This document shows positions 25,993 to 34,324 of a stretch of DNA of 62,008 bases, piece by piece. This DNA is from Hellea sp. (GTDB taxonomy: Bacteria; Pseudomonadota; Alphaproteobacteria; Caulobacterales; Maricaulaceae). The first letter of the stretch is position 1; each line of letters opens with the position of its first letter. The translations under genes and the position numbers were made by a program. The stretch covers positions 1-62,008 of the forward strand of contig JALZWM010000069.1 of the NCBI GenBank assembly GCA_023300105.1, in the 5' to 3' direction. The notes under the pieces are model-generated. The model searched no databases. It had not been told where the DNA came from and saw only the letters and a program-made list of their open reading frames with translations.

Positions 25993-26040
25993 TTGGGTCA
26001 TGCAGTTTTCTTGAAAAGTACCGTATGGTTCACGAGTTAA

Positions 26041-26757
26041 TTAAGGCGCGTAAGTCGCAACTGTTTTAATTTTGGCAGTTTTAGAGTCTTGGAACAAGGC
26101 GGCATAAGCTTGTCCTGCTTGGGCTTTTATACTCGTTTTAACAACCCCGCCGTTCCACTCAGCAGACGTTACATCTGTGACCACATTAGCCAGTTTCAAA
26201 TTACGTCCGCCGTTCTCACCACGTTTAACTTCAACACTTTGTAGGCCCGGCATATATGTAACAATAACAAGCTTAGCTTCGGCATTAACATCAGAGCGCA
26301 CCACGAGTCGCCCTTCTGAAACTGAAATATTGGCTTCAGGTTTAGATTCAGACAAAAGCATTGTTTCAACATCTTTGCGCGTATAGCGCGGGCTATGGGC
26401 CGATCCATTCAGAACTAGTTGAGGTGTATAAATGTTTGAAGCCCCTAACGCTTTACCATAATCGCGCTGGCGCGCAGTAAACTCAGGGTCACCAAATGTA
26501 TCTTTCCAGCCCAAATAATCCCAATAGGTGACGCCATACGTTAAAACCAGCTTATCCTCATCTTCAGCAAGCTTGGCTGCAAATTTATTCGCAGGCGGGC
26601 AAGATGAACATCCTTGAGATGTAAAGAGCTCAATAACAGATGACGGCTGATGAGATTCAGAGGATTTCTCAAAATCTTCTGAATTCGCTGGCGCCGCATA
26701 ATTTAAAGACATAGCGCCTATCACGAGCGCGAAGGAGATAAGAGTAAGTTTTTTCAT
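26041..26757 (-). CDS. DUF1223 secreted thioredoxin-like protein
   Basis: 238 aa. A Sec signal peptide (MKKLTLISFALVIGAMSLNY) is followed by the DUF1223 core with a CxxC pair in TSQGCSSCPPANKF and the downstream YVTYWDYLGWKD-like region (here YGVTYWDYLGWKDTFGDP). The fold suggests a periplasmic disulfide or redox protein, but activity is not established. An in-frame ATG 30 nt upstream (26787) would precede the signal peptide with ten extra residues. The AAGGGA ribosome site just before 26757 and the clean signal peptide favour 26757. Confidence 0.88.
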   Translation of the reverse strand: MKKLTLISFALVIGAMSLNYAAPANSEDFEKSSESHQPSSVIELFTSQGCSSCPPANKFAAKLAEDEDKLVLTYGVTYWDYLGWKDTFGDPEFTARQRDYGKALGASNIYTPQLVLNGSAHSPRYTRKDVETMLLSESKPEANISVSEGRLVVRSDVNAEAKLVIVTYMPGLQSVEVKRGENGGRNLKLANVVTDVTSAEWNGGVVKTSIKAQAGQAYAALFQDSKTAKIKTVATYAP

Positions 26758-26838
26758 GCTTTCCCTTAAACAAGGATAATTGAACATGCCATAAACAGAT
26801 TCATCACAGTGCTGTGAAATACCATACTCATGATCATC

Positions 26839-27915
26839 TTAAAGTGACGGAATTGCAGCCTTTGATTTCTTTTCATCAGGATCCAAATCAGGTTGTCCAT
26901 CGGCTGAGAGTAGAACAGCAAGCCAGCGCGTTGTCGGAAACTGTGCCAGAACAATCATAATGATGACAGTTAAAGGCGCAGAGAGAAAGGCCCCGACACC
27001 GCCCCAAAGCGCATACCATAAAGTCAAAGATAGAACGACAACCAGCGCGGAGAGGTTCATTGAATCCCCCATCATCTTTGGCTGGATTGTATTGCCGATA
27101 ATAAATTGGGCTCCAAACAACCCACCCGCGAGTATGGCTATAGGCGTCAAAGTTTCATATTGCACAAGCCCAAAAGCCACAGGCAATACGATAGCGGCCA
27201 AACCGCCAACAATAGGAATATAGTTTAAGATGAAAATGACTAAAGCCCAGAATAGCGCATTCTCTAAATTCAAAGCCGCCATAATTAAATAAGAAATCAC
27301 GGTCTGCATCACGCTAATAATCGTTTGAACGCCAATATATTTCTCAATGGAATGACGAATACGAACAAAAACCTTTGACGCTTGAGACCGTTTATTTTTA
27401 TTTGGAAAAAGGTCATCCATTTTTTTAGGGAAGCTCGATTGCGCCGCAAAAAGAAAAGCAACGTAAATGGCGATTGTTGCAAGGTTAGACAAAACACCCT
27501 GAACAGAACCCGCGAAACCCGCCAAGCCAGAGGCCAATTTATCTTCTAGCTCTAGGGATGCAATAAAACTATCTATGCTCAAATCTCGGCCAAATAAACC
27601 GCCCACCCAATGAAAAATTTCATCCAGGCGCTTTCCGTAACGCGGGGCCTGATCAACCACACTTCCAGCAGTATCAACAATAATAAGGACAATCCCAAAA
27701 ATTGATGCCACCACAGTCAAAATCGCAATTATTAAGGCGAGCCAATAAGGAATTTTAGAGGAACAATTATCAAGCCAACGCGCAAAAGCATCAATTATCA
27801 ACCAAATAAAAACAGCCATAGCAAAAGGCGTTATCAAATCGCGCATAAAGTAGAGACTGGTAGTCCCCGCAATAAAGGTCAGAATTAAAAGGCAAGAGCG
27901 TACAGTATTATCCAT
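26839..27915 (-). CDS. AI-2E family transporter (PerM/YdiK/TqsA type)
   Basis: Polytopic inner-membrane protein of 358 aa with about 7-8 helices and the long cytoplasmic or periplasmic segment between helices 3 and 4 (about 95-150) seen in this family. Signature phrases are NYIPIVGGLAAIVLP, the GNTIQPKMMGDSMNLSALVV stretch and the LWGGVGAFLSAPL region. Despite the family name, most members are of unknown substrate, and some are sodium/proton antiporters. It ends 81 nt before the DUF1223 start on the same strand. Confidence 0.9.
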   Translation of the reverse strand: MDNTVRSCLLILTFIAGTTSLYFMRDLITPFAMAVFIWLIIDAFARWLDNCSSKIPYWLALIIAILTVVASIFGIVLIIVDTAGSVVDQAPRYGKRLDEIFHWVGGLFGRDLSIDSFIASLELEDKLASGLAGFAGSVQGVLSNLATIAIYVAFLFAAQSSFPKKMDDLFPNKNKRSQASKVFVRIRHSIEKYIGVQTIISVMQTVISYLIMAALNLENALFWALVIFILNYIPIVGGLAAIVLPVAFGLVQYETLTPIAILAGGLFGAQFIIGNTIQPKMMGDSMNLSALVVVLSLTLWYALWGGVGAFLSAPLTVIIMIVLAQFPTTRWLAVLLSADGQPDLDPDEKKSKAAIPSL

Positions 27916-28030
27916 AGTGATTTATGAACACATGCCCTGCATCCGTCAATATTGCATTCCTCATCAAATGCCCATAACAAGACGTAAACCTCGGCCTCAA
28001 TGGGCCAAAGAATAACACCTAAGGACAGTA

Positions 28031-29605
28031 ATGAACGATTCAATTTTTGTGGGCACGGATACGGATGGAAACCGTCAAGAACTTCTGTTTAAACTCGCGA
28101 ACCGCCACGGCCTTATCGCTGGCGCGACGGGTACAGGTAAAACTGTTACGCTTCAGATTCTGACCGAAGGGTTTTCCAAAGCAGGCATCCCTGTTTTTTG
28201 CGCGGATGTGAAAGGCGATCTTTCTGGCTTGTCCCAAGCGGGGTCTGAGACGCATAAGCTCCATGATAAATTAATTGCTCGCGCCACTAAAATTGGCCTC
28301 ATCGGAAATGATTATGCGAGCATGATCGGGGATGCGGATGGCTATAGCTATGAAGCCATGCCAACATTATTTTGGGATCTCTACGGCAAGCAAGGCCATC
28401 CTGTGCGGACCACAATATCGGAAATGGGGCCAACGCTTCTCGCCCGCCTTATGGAGCTTAACGAAACCCAAGAAGGCATACTCACCATCGCCTTCGAAGT
28501 TGCTGATGACGAAGAAATGCTGCTTTTGGATATGAAAGATCTACGGGCGCTCCTGAATTATATCTCTGACAATAAAGACTCTATTGGGCGCAAATACGGA
28601 AATGTAGCCAGTCAATCTGTGGGCGCGATTACGCGAAATTTACTTAAGCTAGAACGGGCAGGCGCAGAACAGTTTTTCGGCGAACCTGCGCTTGTCCTTG
28701 AGAACATGATGCGCGTTGATGAAGATGGGTACGGGCTTGTGTCTATTCTGGCGGCGGATGAACTGGTCAATTCACCTATGCTCTATTCAACATTCTTACT
28801 TTGGATGCTGTCTGAGCTGTTCGAGGAACTTCCCGAAGTAGGTAATCCCGATAAACCTATCATGGTCTTCTTTTTTGACGAAGCGCATCTTTTGTTTGAT
28901 GACGCCCCAAAAGCGCTTGTGCGTAAAATTGAACAAGTCGCGCGTCTTATTCGCTCCAAAGGTGTTGGAATTTACTTCGTTACTCAAAACCCGATGGATA
29001 TACCCGACTCTGTTTTGGGGCAGCTTGGCAACCGAATCCAACATGCGCTGAGAGCCTATACACCCAAGGAACAAAAAGCTGTTCGCGCCGCTGCGAGCTC
29101 GTTTCGCGAAAATCCTGCCTTTGATACTGAAGAGGTTATTACCGATCTTGGTGTCGGCGAAGCGCTTGTCTCTTTGCTAGACTCTAAAGGCGTACCCGGC
29201 GTTGTTGGCCGCACGCTTGTCCGCCCGCCTGCATCGCGCTTAGGCCCTGTAGAACCCGCAGAACGCAAAGCCATCATCGAGAGCAGTCCTTTTGCAGGAG
29301 TCTATGAAGCTTTTATTGACCGCGAAAGCGCCTATGAAATCCTCGAAGTACGGACAGAGCTCGCAGAGAAAGAAGAGATTGAGGCCCTAGAAGCTGAGGT
29401 GAAGGCAAAAGCCAAAACCAAACCCCAATCTACATCTAAAAAGAAACCTGCACGCAAATCACCCGCACGTAAGTCATCAGGTCGCCGCAAGAAATCCGTG
29501 AGCGATCACGCCATGCATGAAGCGAAACTCTTTGCTCGTTCCGTTGCCCGTCAACATGGCCGTAAGATCTTACGCGGATTGCTCGGCTCCATGACCCGCC
29601 GTTAG
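28031..29605 (+). CDS. HerA-like ATPase (DUF853/YjgR family)
   Basis: 524 aa P-loop ATPase of the HerA/FtsK group. Walker A is GATGTGKTV near residue 32-40, Walker B is [12 protein letters not shown] (about 275-286), and the later [20 protein letters not shown] is the sensor/arginine-finger region of the family. The first 30 residues are short, as in YjgR. The C-terminal about 60 residues are lysine/arginine/alanine-rich ([18 protein letters not shown]), probably nucleic-acid-binding. Its cellular role is not known. gluQ follows 13 nt later on the same strand. Confidence 0.88.
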   Translation: MNDSIFVGTDTDGNRQELLFKLANRHGLIAGATGTGKTVTLQILTEGFSKAGIPVFCADVKGDLSGLSQAGSETHKLHDKLIARATKIGLIGNDYASMIGDADGYSYEAMPTLFWDLYGKQGHPVRTTISEMGPTLLARLMELNETQEGILTIAFEVADDEEMLLLDMKDLRALLNYISDNKDSIGRKYGNVASQSVGAITRNLLKLERAGAEQFFGEPALVLENMMRVDEDGYGLVSILAADELVNSPMLYSTFLLWMLSELFEELPEVGNPDKPIMVFFFDEAHLLFDDAPKALVRKIEQVARLIRSKGVGIYFVTQNPMDIPDSVLGQLGNRIQHALRAYTPKEQKAVRAAASSFRENPAFDTEEVITDLGVGEALVSLLDSKGVPGVVGRTLVRPPASRLGPVEPAERKAIIESSPFAGVYEAFIDRESAYEILEVRTELAEKEEIEALEAEVKAKAKTKPQSTSKKKPARKSPARKSSGRRKKSVSDHAMHEAKLFARSVARQHGRKILRGLLGSMTRR

Positions 29606-29618
29606 GAGTATTAAAGCT

Positions 29619-30395
29619 ATGTTGACCCGTTTCGCACCCTCGCCTACGGGTTACCTGCATCTGGGCCACGCCCATGCCGCCACACAAGCTTTTGGTTTTG
29701 GGCGCTCAGAAAATATAACGTGTCTTTTACGCATAGAAGACATCGACAAAACACGTTGCCGTCCGGAATATAAAACAGCCATATATCAAGACCTCGACTG
29801 GCTTGGCTTTGATTGGCCTATTCCTGTCCGCATCCAAAGCCAACACCGCGGCGCTTATGTGGATGTCATAGATAACCTGAAAGAACGCGGGCTTTTATAC
29901 CGCTGTTTCAAAACCCGTGCGGAGTTACAAGACGCCCCGCCTGCGCCAATTTCTGATACTGAAATTCAAGACCGCCTTGGCCAAAAGGAACTCTTTGCAT
30001 GGCGTCTTTCAATCGATAAATGCCGCCCGCGCCTCAAAAACGCGTTAGCCTATGTCGACACAGATCAAGACAAAACCGTCAATATTGACACCCTCGAAGA
30101 TATCGTCGTCGGCCGCAAAGACATCGGCACAAGCTACCATATCGCCGTGACACATGATGATATGATTCAGAACATCACACATGTTGTACGCGGGGCAGAC
30201 TTCATCGACCAAACGCCTTATCATGTCCTGATACAGCACTTGATGGGATGGCCTGTACCTATTTATCATCACCACCCTTTATTGCTCCGTGATGACGGAG
30301 AGAAACTCTCTAAGCGCCATTCGGACACAACCATTCGCTCGCTTCGTGAAAATAGCCTGACAGCTAGCCAAGTTTTGGATATGTCTGCACTATGA
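29619..30395 (+). CDS. gluQ: Glutamyl-Q tRNA(Asp) synthetase
   Basis: 258 aa paralogue of the GluRS catalytic domain that attaches glutamate to queuosine at position 34 of tRNA(Asp). It has the HIGH-like motif in RFAPSPTGYLHLGHAHAA (residues 4-21), RIEDIDKTR, and the KMSKS-like KLSKRH (about 229-234). The anticodon-binding domain of GluRS is absent, which defines GluQ-RS. The usual four zinc-binding cysteines between HIGH and KMSKS are largely missing: one Cys in LLYRCF is visible. It overlaps the Rieske gene by 4 nt (ATGA). Confidence 0.93.
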   Translation: MLTRFAPSPTGYLHLGHAHAATQAFGFGRSENITCLLRIEDIDKTRCRPEYKTAIYQDLDWLGFDWPIPVRIQSQHRGAYVDVIDNLKERGLLYRCFKTRAELQDAPPAPISDTEIQDRLGQKELFAWRLSIDKCRPRLKNALAYVDTDQDKTVNIDTLEDIVVGRKDIGTSYHIAVTHDDMIQNITHVVRGADFIDQTPYHVLIQHLMGWPVPIYHHHPLLLRDDGEKLSKRHSDTTIRSLRENSLTASQVLDMSAL

Positions 30396-31447
30396 CCCCT
30401 AAAGCATCCGGCGTAAATTTTGTATTCGACATCTGGTATTTCGCGGGGCTTTCCACGGATATAACTAAAGGCGAAATGGTTCGCATTGAAATCGCGGGCG
30501 AGCCTATTAACCTTGGACGGGACAAAAACGGAGTCGTTTTTGCCATGCGCGATATCTGCCCGCACCGCGCTGCGCCGCTGTCTAAAGGCTGTATCAAGTC
30601 TGGCACTGTTGAGTGCCCGTATCACGGTTGGCGCTTTGATATTACAGACGGTGCGTGCCAAGAGATACCTGCCCTAACAGCTGATCAGTCAGTGGAAACT
30701 GAAAAAATAAAAGTCCGTATTTTTCCAGCACGCGAAATAGGTTCGCTCATTTGGGTTTATATCGCGGCAGATAAACGCTTCATCGGAAGCCCCGACATAG
30801 AGCCGCCATCATTTCCCTTCGCCCATCGCCGCGCGCTTATGGATGATAGCCTCATCCTGAACTGTCATGTTGACCATGCCGTCATAGGCTTGATGGATCC
30901 TGCACATGGCCCCTTTGTGCACCGTCAATGGTGGTGGCGCTCGGAGCGCTCTATCCATGATAAAGCCAAAGCATTTGAACCTCGCGAGCGCGGCTTTGCC
31001 ATGGCCGCCCATTCGCCGTCGTCTAATAGTTTCGCCTATAAGCTGCTGGGCGGAAAACCCATCACCGAGATTACTTTTCAATTACCAGGCATTCGCACGG
31101 AAGAAATTAAAGTCGGCAAAAAGACATTACTCTCTTTCACTGCCGTCACGCCTCTTGATGAAACCCGTACACAAATTCGGCAAATCTTTTTCACTGATAT
31201 TGGCCTGATTAAACTACTCTCCCCTATCCTTGGCATCGGGGCGCGCAAGTTCCTGCGCCAAGACGCGGATATGGTTGACCTTCAACAAATGGGCCTAAAA
31301 TATGAGCCAACGCTTTTGTTGATTGATGACGCTGATACCCAAGCCAAATGGTATCACGCGATTAAAAAGGAATGGGCCAAAAGCCGCCAAGAAAAACGCG
31401 CCTTTAGAAACCCTGTTAAAGCTAAGACGCTTCGATGGAGGAGCTGA
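30392..31447 (+). CDS. Rieske non-heme iron oxygenase, alpha-subunit type
   Basis: 351 aa. The Rieske [2Fe-2S] ligands are in CPHRAAP (about 50-56) and CPYHGWRFD (about 71-79). The mononuclear iron site is suggested by HVDHAVIGLMDPAHGPFVH (about 155-173), with the histidines in the expected places. Such enzymes hydroxylate or demethylate aromatic or sterol-like substrates using electrons from a separate reductase, which is not encoded nearby. Start and gluQ stop overlap (ATGA), so the two are translated together, an odd partnership. An aromatic substrate is assumed only from the family. Confidence 0.85.
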   Translation: MTPKASGVNFVFDIWYFAGLSTDITKGEMVRIEIAGEPINLGRDKNGVVFAMRDICPHRAAPLSKGCIKSGTVECPYHGWRFDITDGACQEIPALTADQSVETEKIKVRIFPAREIGSLIWVYIAADKRFIGSPDIEPPSFPFAHRRALMDDSLILNCHVDHAVIGLMDPAHGPFVHRQWWWRSERSIHDKAKAFEPRERGFAMAAHSPSSNSFAYKLLGGKPITEITFQLPGIRTEEIKVGKKTLLSFTAVTPLDETRTQIRQIFFTDIGLIKLLSPILGIGARKFLRQDADMVDLQQMGLKYEPTLLLIDDADTQAKWYHAIKKEWAKSRQEKRAFRNPVKAKTLRWRS

Positions 31448-31453
31448 CAATAG

Positions 31454-31486
31454 ACAGGCTCATTTCACTTGAAACAGGCTCATTTC
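31454..31486. repeat. 13-bp direct repeat, 20-bp period
   Basis: ACAGGCTCATTTC occurs at 31454-31466 and again at 31474-31486, exactly two helical turns apart, in the intergenic region upstream of hrcA. The spacing suits a tandem protein-binding site. It may instead be a chance duplication at the end of the Rieske transcript. Confidence 0.4.
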
Positions 31487-31575
31487 TTAAAACACCTTAG
31501 AGCTCTTGGTCGTTTCGGACGGCGACCATACACTCACACGGCAAGCTAAGGGCAAACACCCACCACAGTTTCATC

Positions 31576-31604
31576 TTGAAACCCACGCGCCTTTGCCCCA
31601 CATA
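31576..31604 (+). promoter_or_regulatory. Sigma-32 (RpoH)-like heat-shock promoter of hrcA-grpE
   Basis: CTTGAAA at 31576-31582 and CCCCACAT at 31597-31604, separated by 14 bp, closely match the RpoH -35 (CTTGAA) and -10 (CCCCAT) consensus. The -10 ends 23 bp before the hrcA ATG. I found no CIRCE inverted repeat in this gap, so HrcA does not obviously autoregulate here. Confidence 0.75.
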
Positions 31605-31627
31605 TCTTATGCTATGAGTTTACCCTT

Positions 31628-32731
31628 ATGACCATTCCAGCGCCGCATATGACGCTCACGGATTTGGATAGCCGCGCGCGCGATATTTTTCGTGATATCG
31701 TTGAGAGCTATCTGGAGACGGGCGTGCCTGTAGGCTCACGGACTTTGGCGTTGTCTGAAGGCCGCTCTTTATCGCCCGCCACTATTCGCAATACTATGGC
31801 AGACTTAACGCGTTATGGTCTTTTGGATAGCCCGCACATTAGCGCGGGACGTATTCCGACACAGGCGGGGCTTCGGCTTTTTGTTGACGGGCTTTTGGAA
31901 ATTGGAGATTTACCCTCCAAAGAACAGCGCTCCCTCGAGGCACGGCTAGCCGCCTCAGGCGCCGCGCCAGAGCAAATGTTGGAACAGGCATCTGGAATGC
32001 TCGCGGGACTTGCAGGCGGCGCAGGGTTAGTTCTAACGCCCGTCCTGCCCTCAAAGACCGCAGGGCCACTTAAACACGTTGAATTTGTGAACTTGGATGA
32101 GTTTCAAGCCCTTGTTGTCTTGGTCTATGAAGACGGTCACGTTGAGAACCGTATCATGCCGCGCCCTGAAGGTTTACTCCCCTCGTCCTTAGAACGAGCG
32201 GGAAATTTTCTATCTGCAAGGCTCAAAGGCCGCCGCCTTGATGAGGCACGGGTCGACATATTAGCCGAGATTACAGCAGGCCAAGCCCAGATTGATAAAG
32301 CTGCGGAAAGCCTGATAAAGCAGGGTCTAGCCTCTTGGTCAGGCGGCGGGCCCCAATCCCCTGCGAAAAATACACAAACACGGTCATTAATTGTGCGCGG
32401 GCGGGCACAACTACTTGACAATTTGGAAGCGCAGACCGATTTGGAGCGCATTCGTATGTTGTTTGAAGATTTGGAACGTAAGGAAGAGCTAATAAGCCTT
32501 TTGGACCGCGCCGAAACAGCAGACGGGGTAAAGATTTTTATTGGCACAGAGAACCCTTTGTTCTCTTTGTCGGGATCAAGTGTCGTTATCGCGCCATACC
32601 GTGATGCGACGCAAAATATTATCGGGGCGGTCGGCGTGATTGGCCCTACTCGGATTAACTATGCACGGGTTATTCCGATGGTGGATTATACCGCGCAACT
32701 GATAGGTCGCTGGTTAGGCGACAAAAGATAA
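31628..32731 (+). CDS. hrcA: Heat-inducible transcription repressor HrcA
   Basis: 367 aa, normal length. The N-terminal winged helix carries VPVGSRTLALSEGRSLSPAT (about 33-52) and NTMADLTRYGLL, typical of HrcA, which represses groESL/dnaK-type genes by binding CIRCE. The C-terminal GAF-like domain includes IGTENPLFSLSGSSVV and the closing YGPTRINYARVIPMVDYTA-like end (here GPTRINYARVIPMVDYT). It is followed by grpE after 17 nt in the common alphaproteobacterial arrangement. Confidence 0.96.
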   Translation: MTIPAPHMTLTDLDSRARDIFRDIVESYLETGVPVGSRTLALSEGRSLSPATIRNTMADLTRYGLLDSPHISAGRIPTQAGLRLFVDGLLEIGDLPSKEQRSLEARLAASGAAPEQMLEQASGMLAGLAGGAGLVLTPVLPSKTAGPLKHVEFVNLDEFQALVVLVYEDGHVENRIMPRPEGLLPSSLERAGNFLSARLKGRRLDEARVDILAEITAGQAQIDKAAESLIKQGLASWSGGGPQSPAKNTQTRSLIVRGRAQLLDNLEAQTDLERIRMLFEDLERKEELISLLDRAETADGVKIFIGTENPLFSLSGSSVVIAPYRDATQNIIGAVGVIGPTRINYARVIPMVDYTAQLIGRWLGDKR

Positions 32732-32748
32732 AGCGATAAGAGATTTCT

Positions 32749-33402
32749 ATGGCCGACGATAAAAAAGATAGTCCGAAAAAAGATATCGAAATTCCAAAGA
32801 TGGAATTAGACGCGGATGGGTTGCCATCTGACGCTGAGCTTGAAGCTCTGCAAAAAGCCATTGATATGGAAATGGATGGTATCAACCAACGCGACGACGA
32901 AGCTGAAGCCGAAACAACACCCGAAAAACGCGTTGAAGAATTAGAGTTAGAGCTCGCCAATATTAAAGACCAGGCCCTACGCGCCATGGCTGATGCTGAG
33001 AATGTCAAAAAACGCGCAGAGCGCGAAGTCGCCGCCGCGAAGACGTATGGCATTGAACGCTTTGCTGTTGATGTTTTGGCTGTGCATGACAATCTTTCAC
33101 GCGCGCTCATGACGTTGGACGGAAAAGCCAAAGAAGATTTGGGTGATAACGCCAAGAACCTTATGGCGGGGATAGAGCTGACTGAGAAAGATTTAATCCT
33201 CACGCTGTCACGTCACGGCGTTCGTGCTGTGCCGGGCACAGGGTCTAAATTTGATCCAAATGTGCATCAAGCTGTAGCTCAAATCCCGTCTGATGAGGAA
33301 AAAGGGAATATCGCCACTGTTATGCAAACTGGCTTTACACTCGGTGAGCGTACGTTACGCGCCGCAATGGTCGCAGTCAGTACGGGCCCCGCCAAATCCT
33401 AG
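32749..33402 (+). CDS. grpE: GrpE nucleotide exchange factor
   Basis: 217 aa cochaperone that releases ADP from DnaK. A charged N-terminal tail of about 60 residues precedes the long coiled coil (EKRVEELELELANIKDQALR), the RAMADAENVKKRAERE signature, and the C-terminal beta-wing with FDPNVHQAVAQ and the TLRAAMVAV end. No dnaK/dnaJ lies in the window. The GrpE-like tail of the 48838 protein can be compared directly with this one. Confidence 0.95.
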   Translation: MADDKKDSPKKDIEIPKMELDADGLPSDAELEALQKAIDMEMDGINQRDDEAEAETTPEKRVEELELELANIKDQALRAMADAENVKKRAEREVAAAKTYGIERFAVDVLAVHDNLSRALMTLDGKAKEDLGDNAKNLMAGIELTEKDLILTLSRHGVRAVPGTGSKFDPNVHQAVAQIPSDEEKGNIATVMQTGFTLGERTLRAAMVAVSTGPAKS

Positions 33403-33415
33403 GCCTATTGACAAT

Positions 33416-33470
33416 CCGAACGGCATGGCCGTTCGGCACTTCGCTATTTTCGGTCCACTGGACCGAAAAT
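33416..33470. repeat. Two tandem inverted repeats between grpE and mutM
   Basis: CCGAACGGC/GCCGTTCGG (33416-33436, 3-nt loop) is followed after 9 nt by ATTTTCGGTCCA/TGGACCGAAAAT (33446-33470, 1-nt centre). Neither is followed by a proper T-run. The second is more like a protein-binding palindrome or a cruciform. They fill most of the 80-bp gap, and mutM starts 12 nt later. Confidence 0.6.
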
Positions 33471-33482
33471 TAGAAACGCTTC

Positions 33483-34319
33483 ATGCCTGAACTCCCTGAA
33501 GTCGAAACCGTCAAGCGAGGGCTAGCCCCCGTCATGGAAGGTTTCGTCTTTGACCGCGTTCAGCTCAACCGTCCTAATCTGCGTTTCCCTTTCGGGGATG
33601 ATTTTATCGCCCGCATTCAGGGCCAGACGCTAAACTCCCTCACCCGCCGCGCTAAATTCCTACAAGCAGAACTCTCTTCGGGTGAACGGCTGTTTATGCA
33701 TTTGGGAATGTCAGGGCGGTTCACGATTGACCAAAATCAACAAGGCGAATTTGTTCACGCCCATAATACAAATCCCAAACATGACCATGTAATTTTTGAA
33801 ATGAGTAGCGGCGCAAGGGTGACTTTTAACGACCCTCGCCGTTTTGGGTTTATGGAATTGGTCGCGGCGAACGCGCCTTACCGCCTTGATGATCTTGGCC
33901 CTGAACCGATGGGTAACGGCTTTAATGCACCTGATTTGCGCCAGCGCCTCAAAGGTAAGAAAAGCAAGATTAAAGCCGCGCTGCTCGATCAAAAAGTCGT
34001 GGCGGGCCTTGGGAACATATATGTGTGCGAAGCGCTCTACCGCGCGGGTATCTCTCCCAAGCGCGCGGCGGGGCGTTTGAGTGTGGCGGAGACGGAAAGC
34101 CTGACAGGGCATATCAAAGACACCATCGCCGCCGCGATAGACGCAGGCGGCTCGTCGCTAAAAGATTTCGCCAATACGGACGGCGACCTCGGTTATTTCC
34201 AGCACAGCTTTGCCGTCTATGGCCGCGAAGGGGAGCCTTGCAACACGTGTGATGCCCCAATTAAACGTATTGTCCAAAGTGGCCGGAGCAGTTTCTACTG
34301 CGGCGCCTGTCAGAAATAA
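33483..34319 (+). CDS. mutM: Formamidopyrimidine-DNA glycosylase
   Basis: 278 aa base-excision repair enzyme that removes 8-oxoguanine. The catalytic proline is exposed as in all Fpg proteins (MPELPEVETV). LDQKVVAGLGNIYVCEALY contains the helix-two-turn-helix, and the C-terminal zinc finger is CNTCDAPIKRIVQSGRSSFY with CGAC at the end. It stands directly after the double inverted repeat and is convergent with the RNA helicase gene. Confidence 0.96.
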   Translation: MPELPEVETVKRGLAPVMEGFVFDRVQLNRPNLRFPFGDDFIARIQGQTLNSLTRRAKFLQAELSSGERLFMHLGMSGRFTIDQNQQGEFVHAHNTNPKHDHVIFEMSSGARVTFNDPRRFGFMELVAANAPYRLDDLGPEPMGNGFNAPDLRQRLKGKKSKIKAALLDQKVVAGLGNIYVCEALYRAGISPKRAAGRLSVAETESLTGHIKDTIAAAIDAGGSSLKDFANTDGDLGYFQHSFAVYGREGEPCNTCDAPIKRIVQSGRSSFYCGACQK

Positions 34320-34324
34320 TAACC

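Larger units (their letters stand above)
25694..26040. other. 347-bp gene-free region with conserved-looking RNA structure
   Basis: No protein gene fits here. The half nearest DUF2794 (25694-25840) has no visible structure and should include that gene's promoter on the minus strand. The other half (25845-25992) holds three consecutive stems ending in a plus-strand terminator, described separately as a candidate RNA. Confidence 0.6.

Noticed and set aside
32670-33203. 177-aa minus-strand frame over grpE
   Set aside because: Serine-rich shadow of a clear grpE gene, with no start signal or motif.
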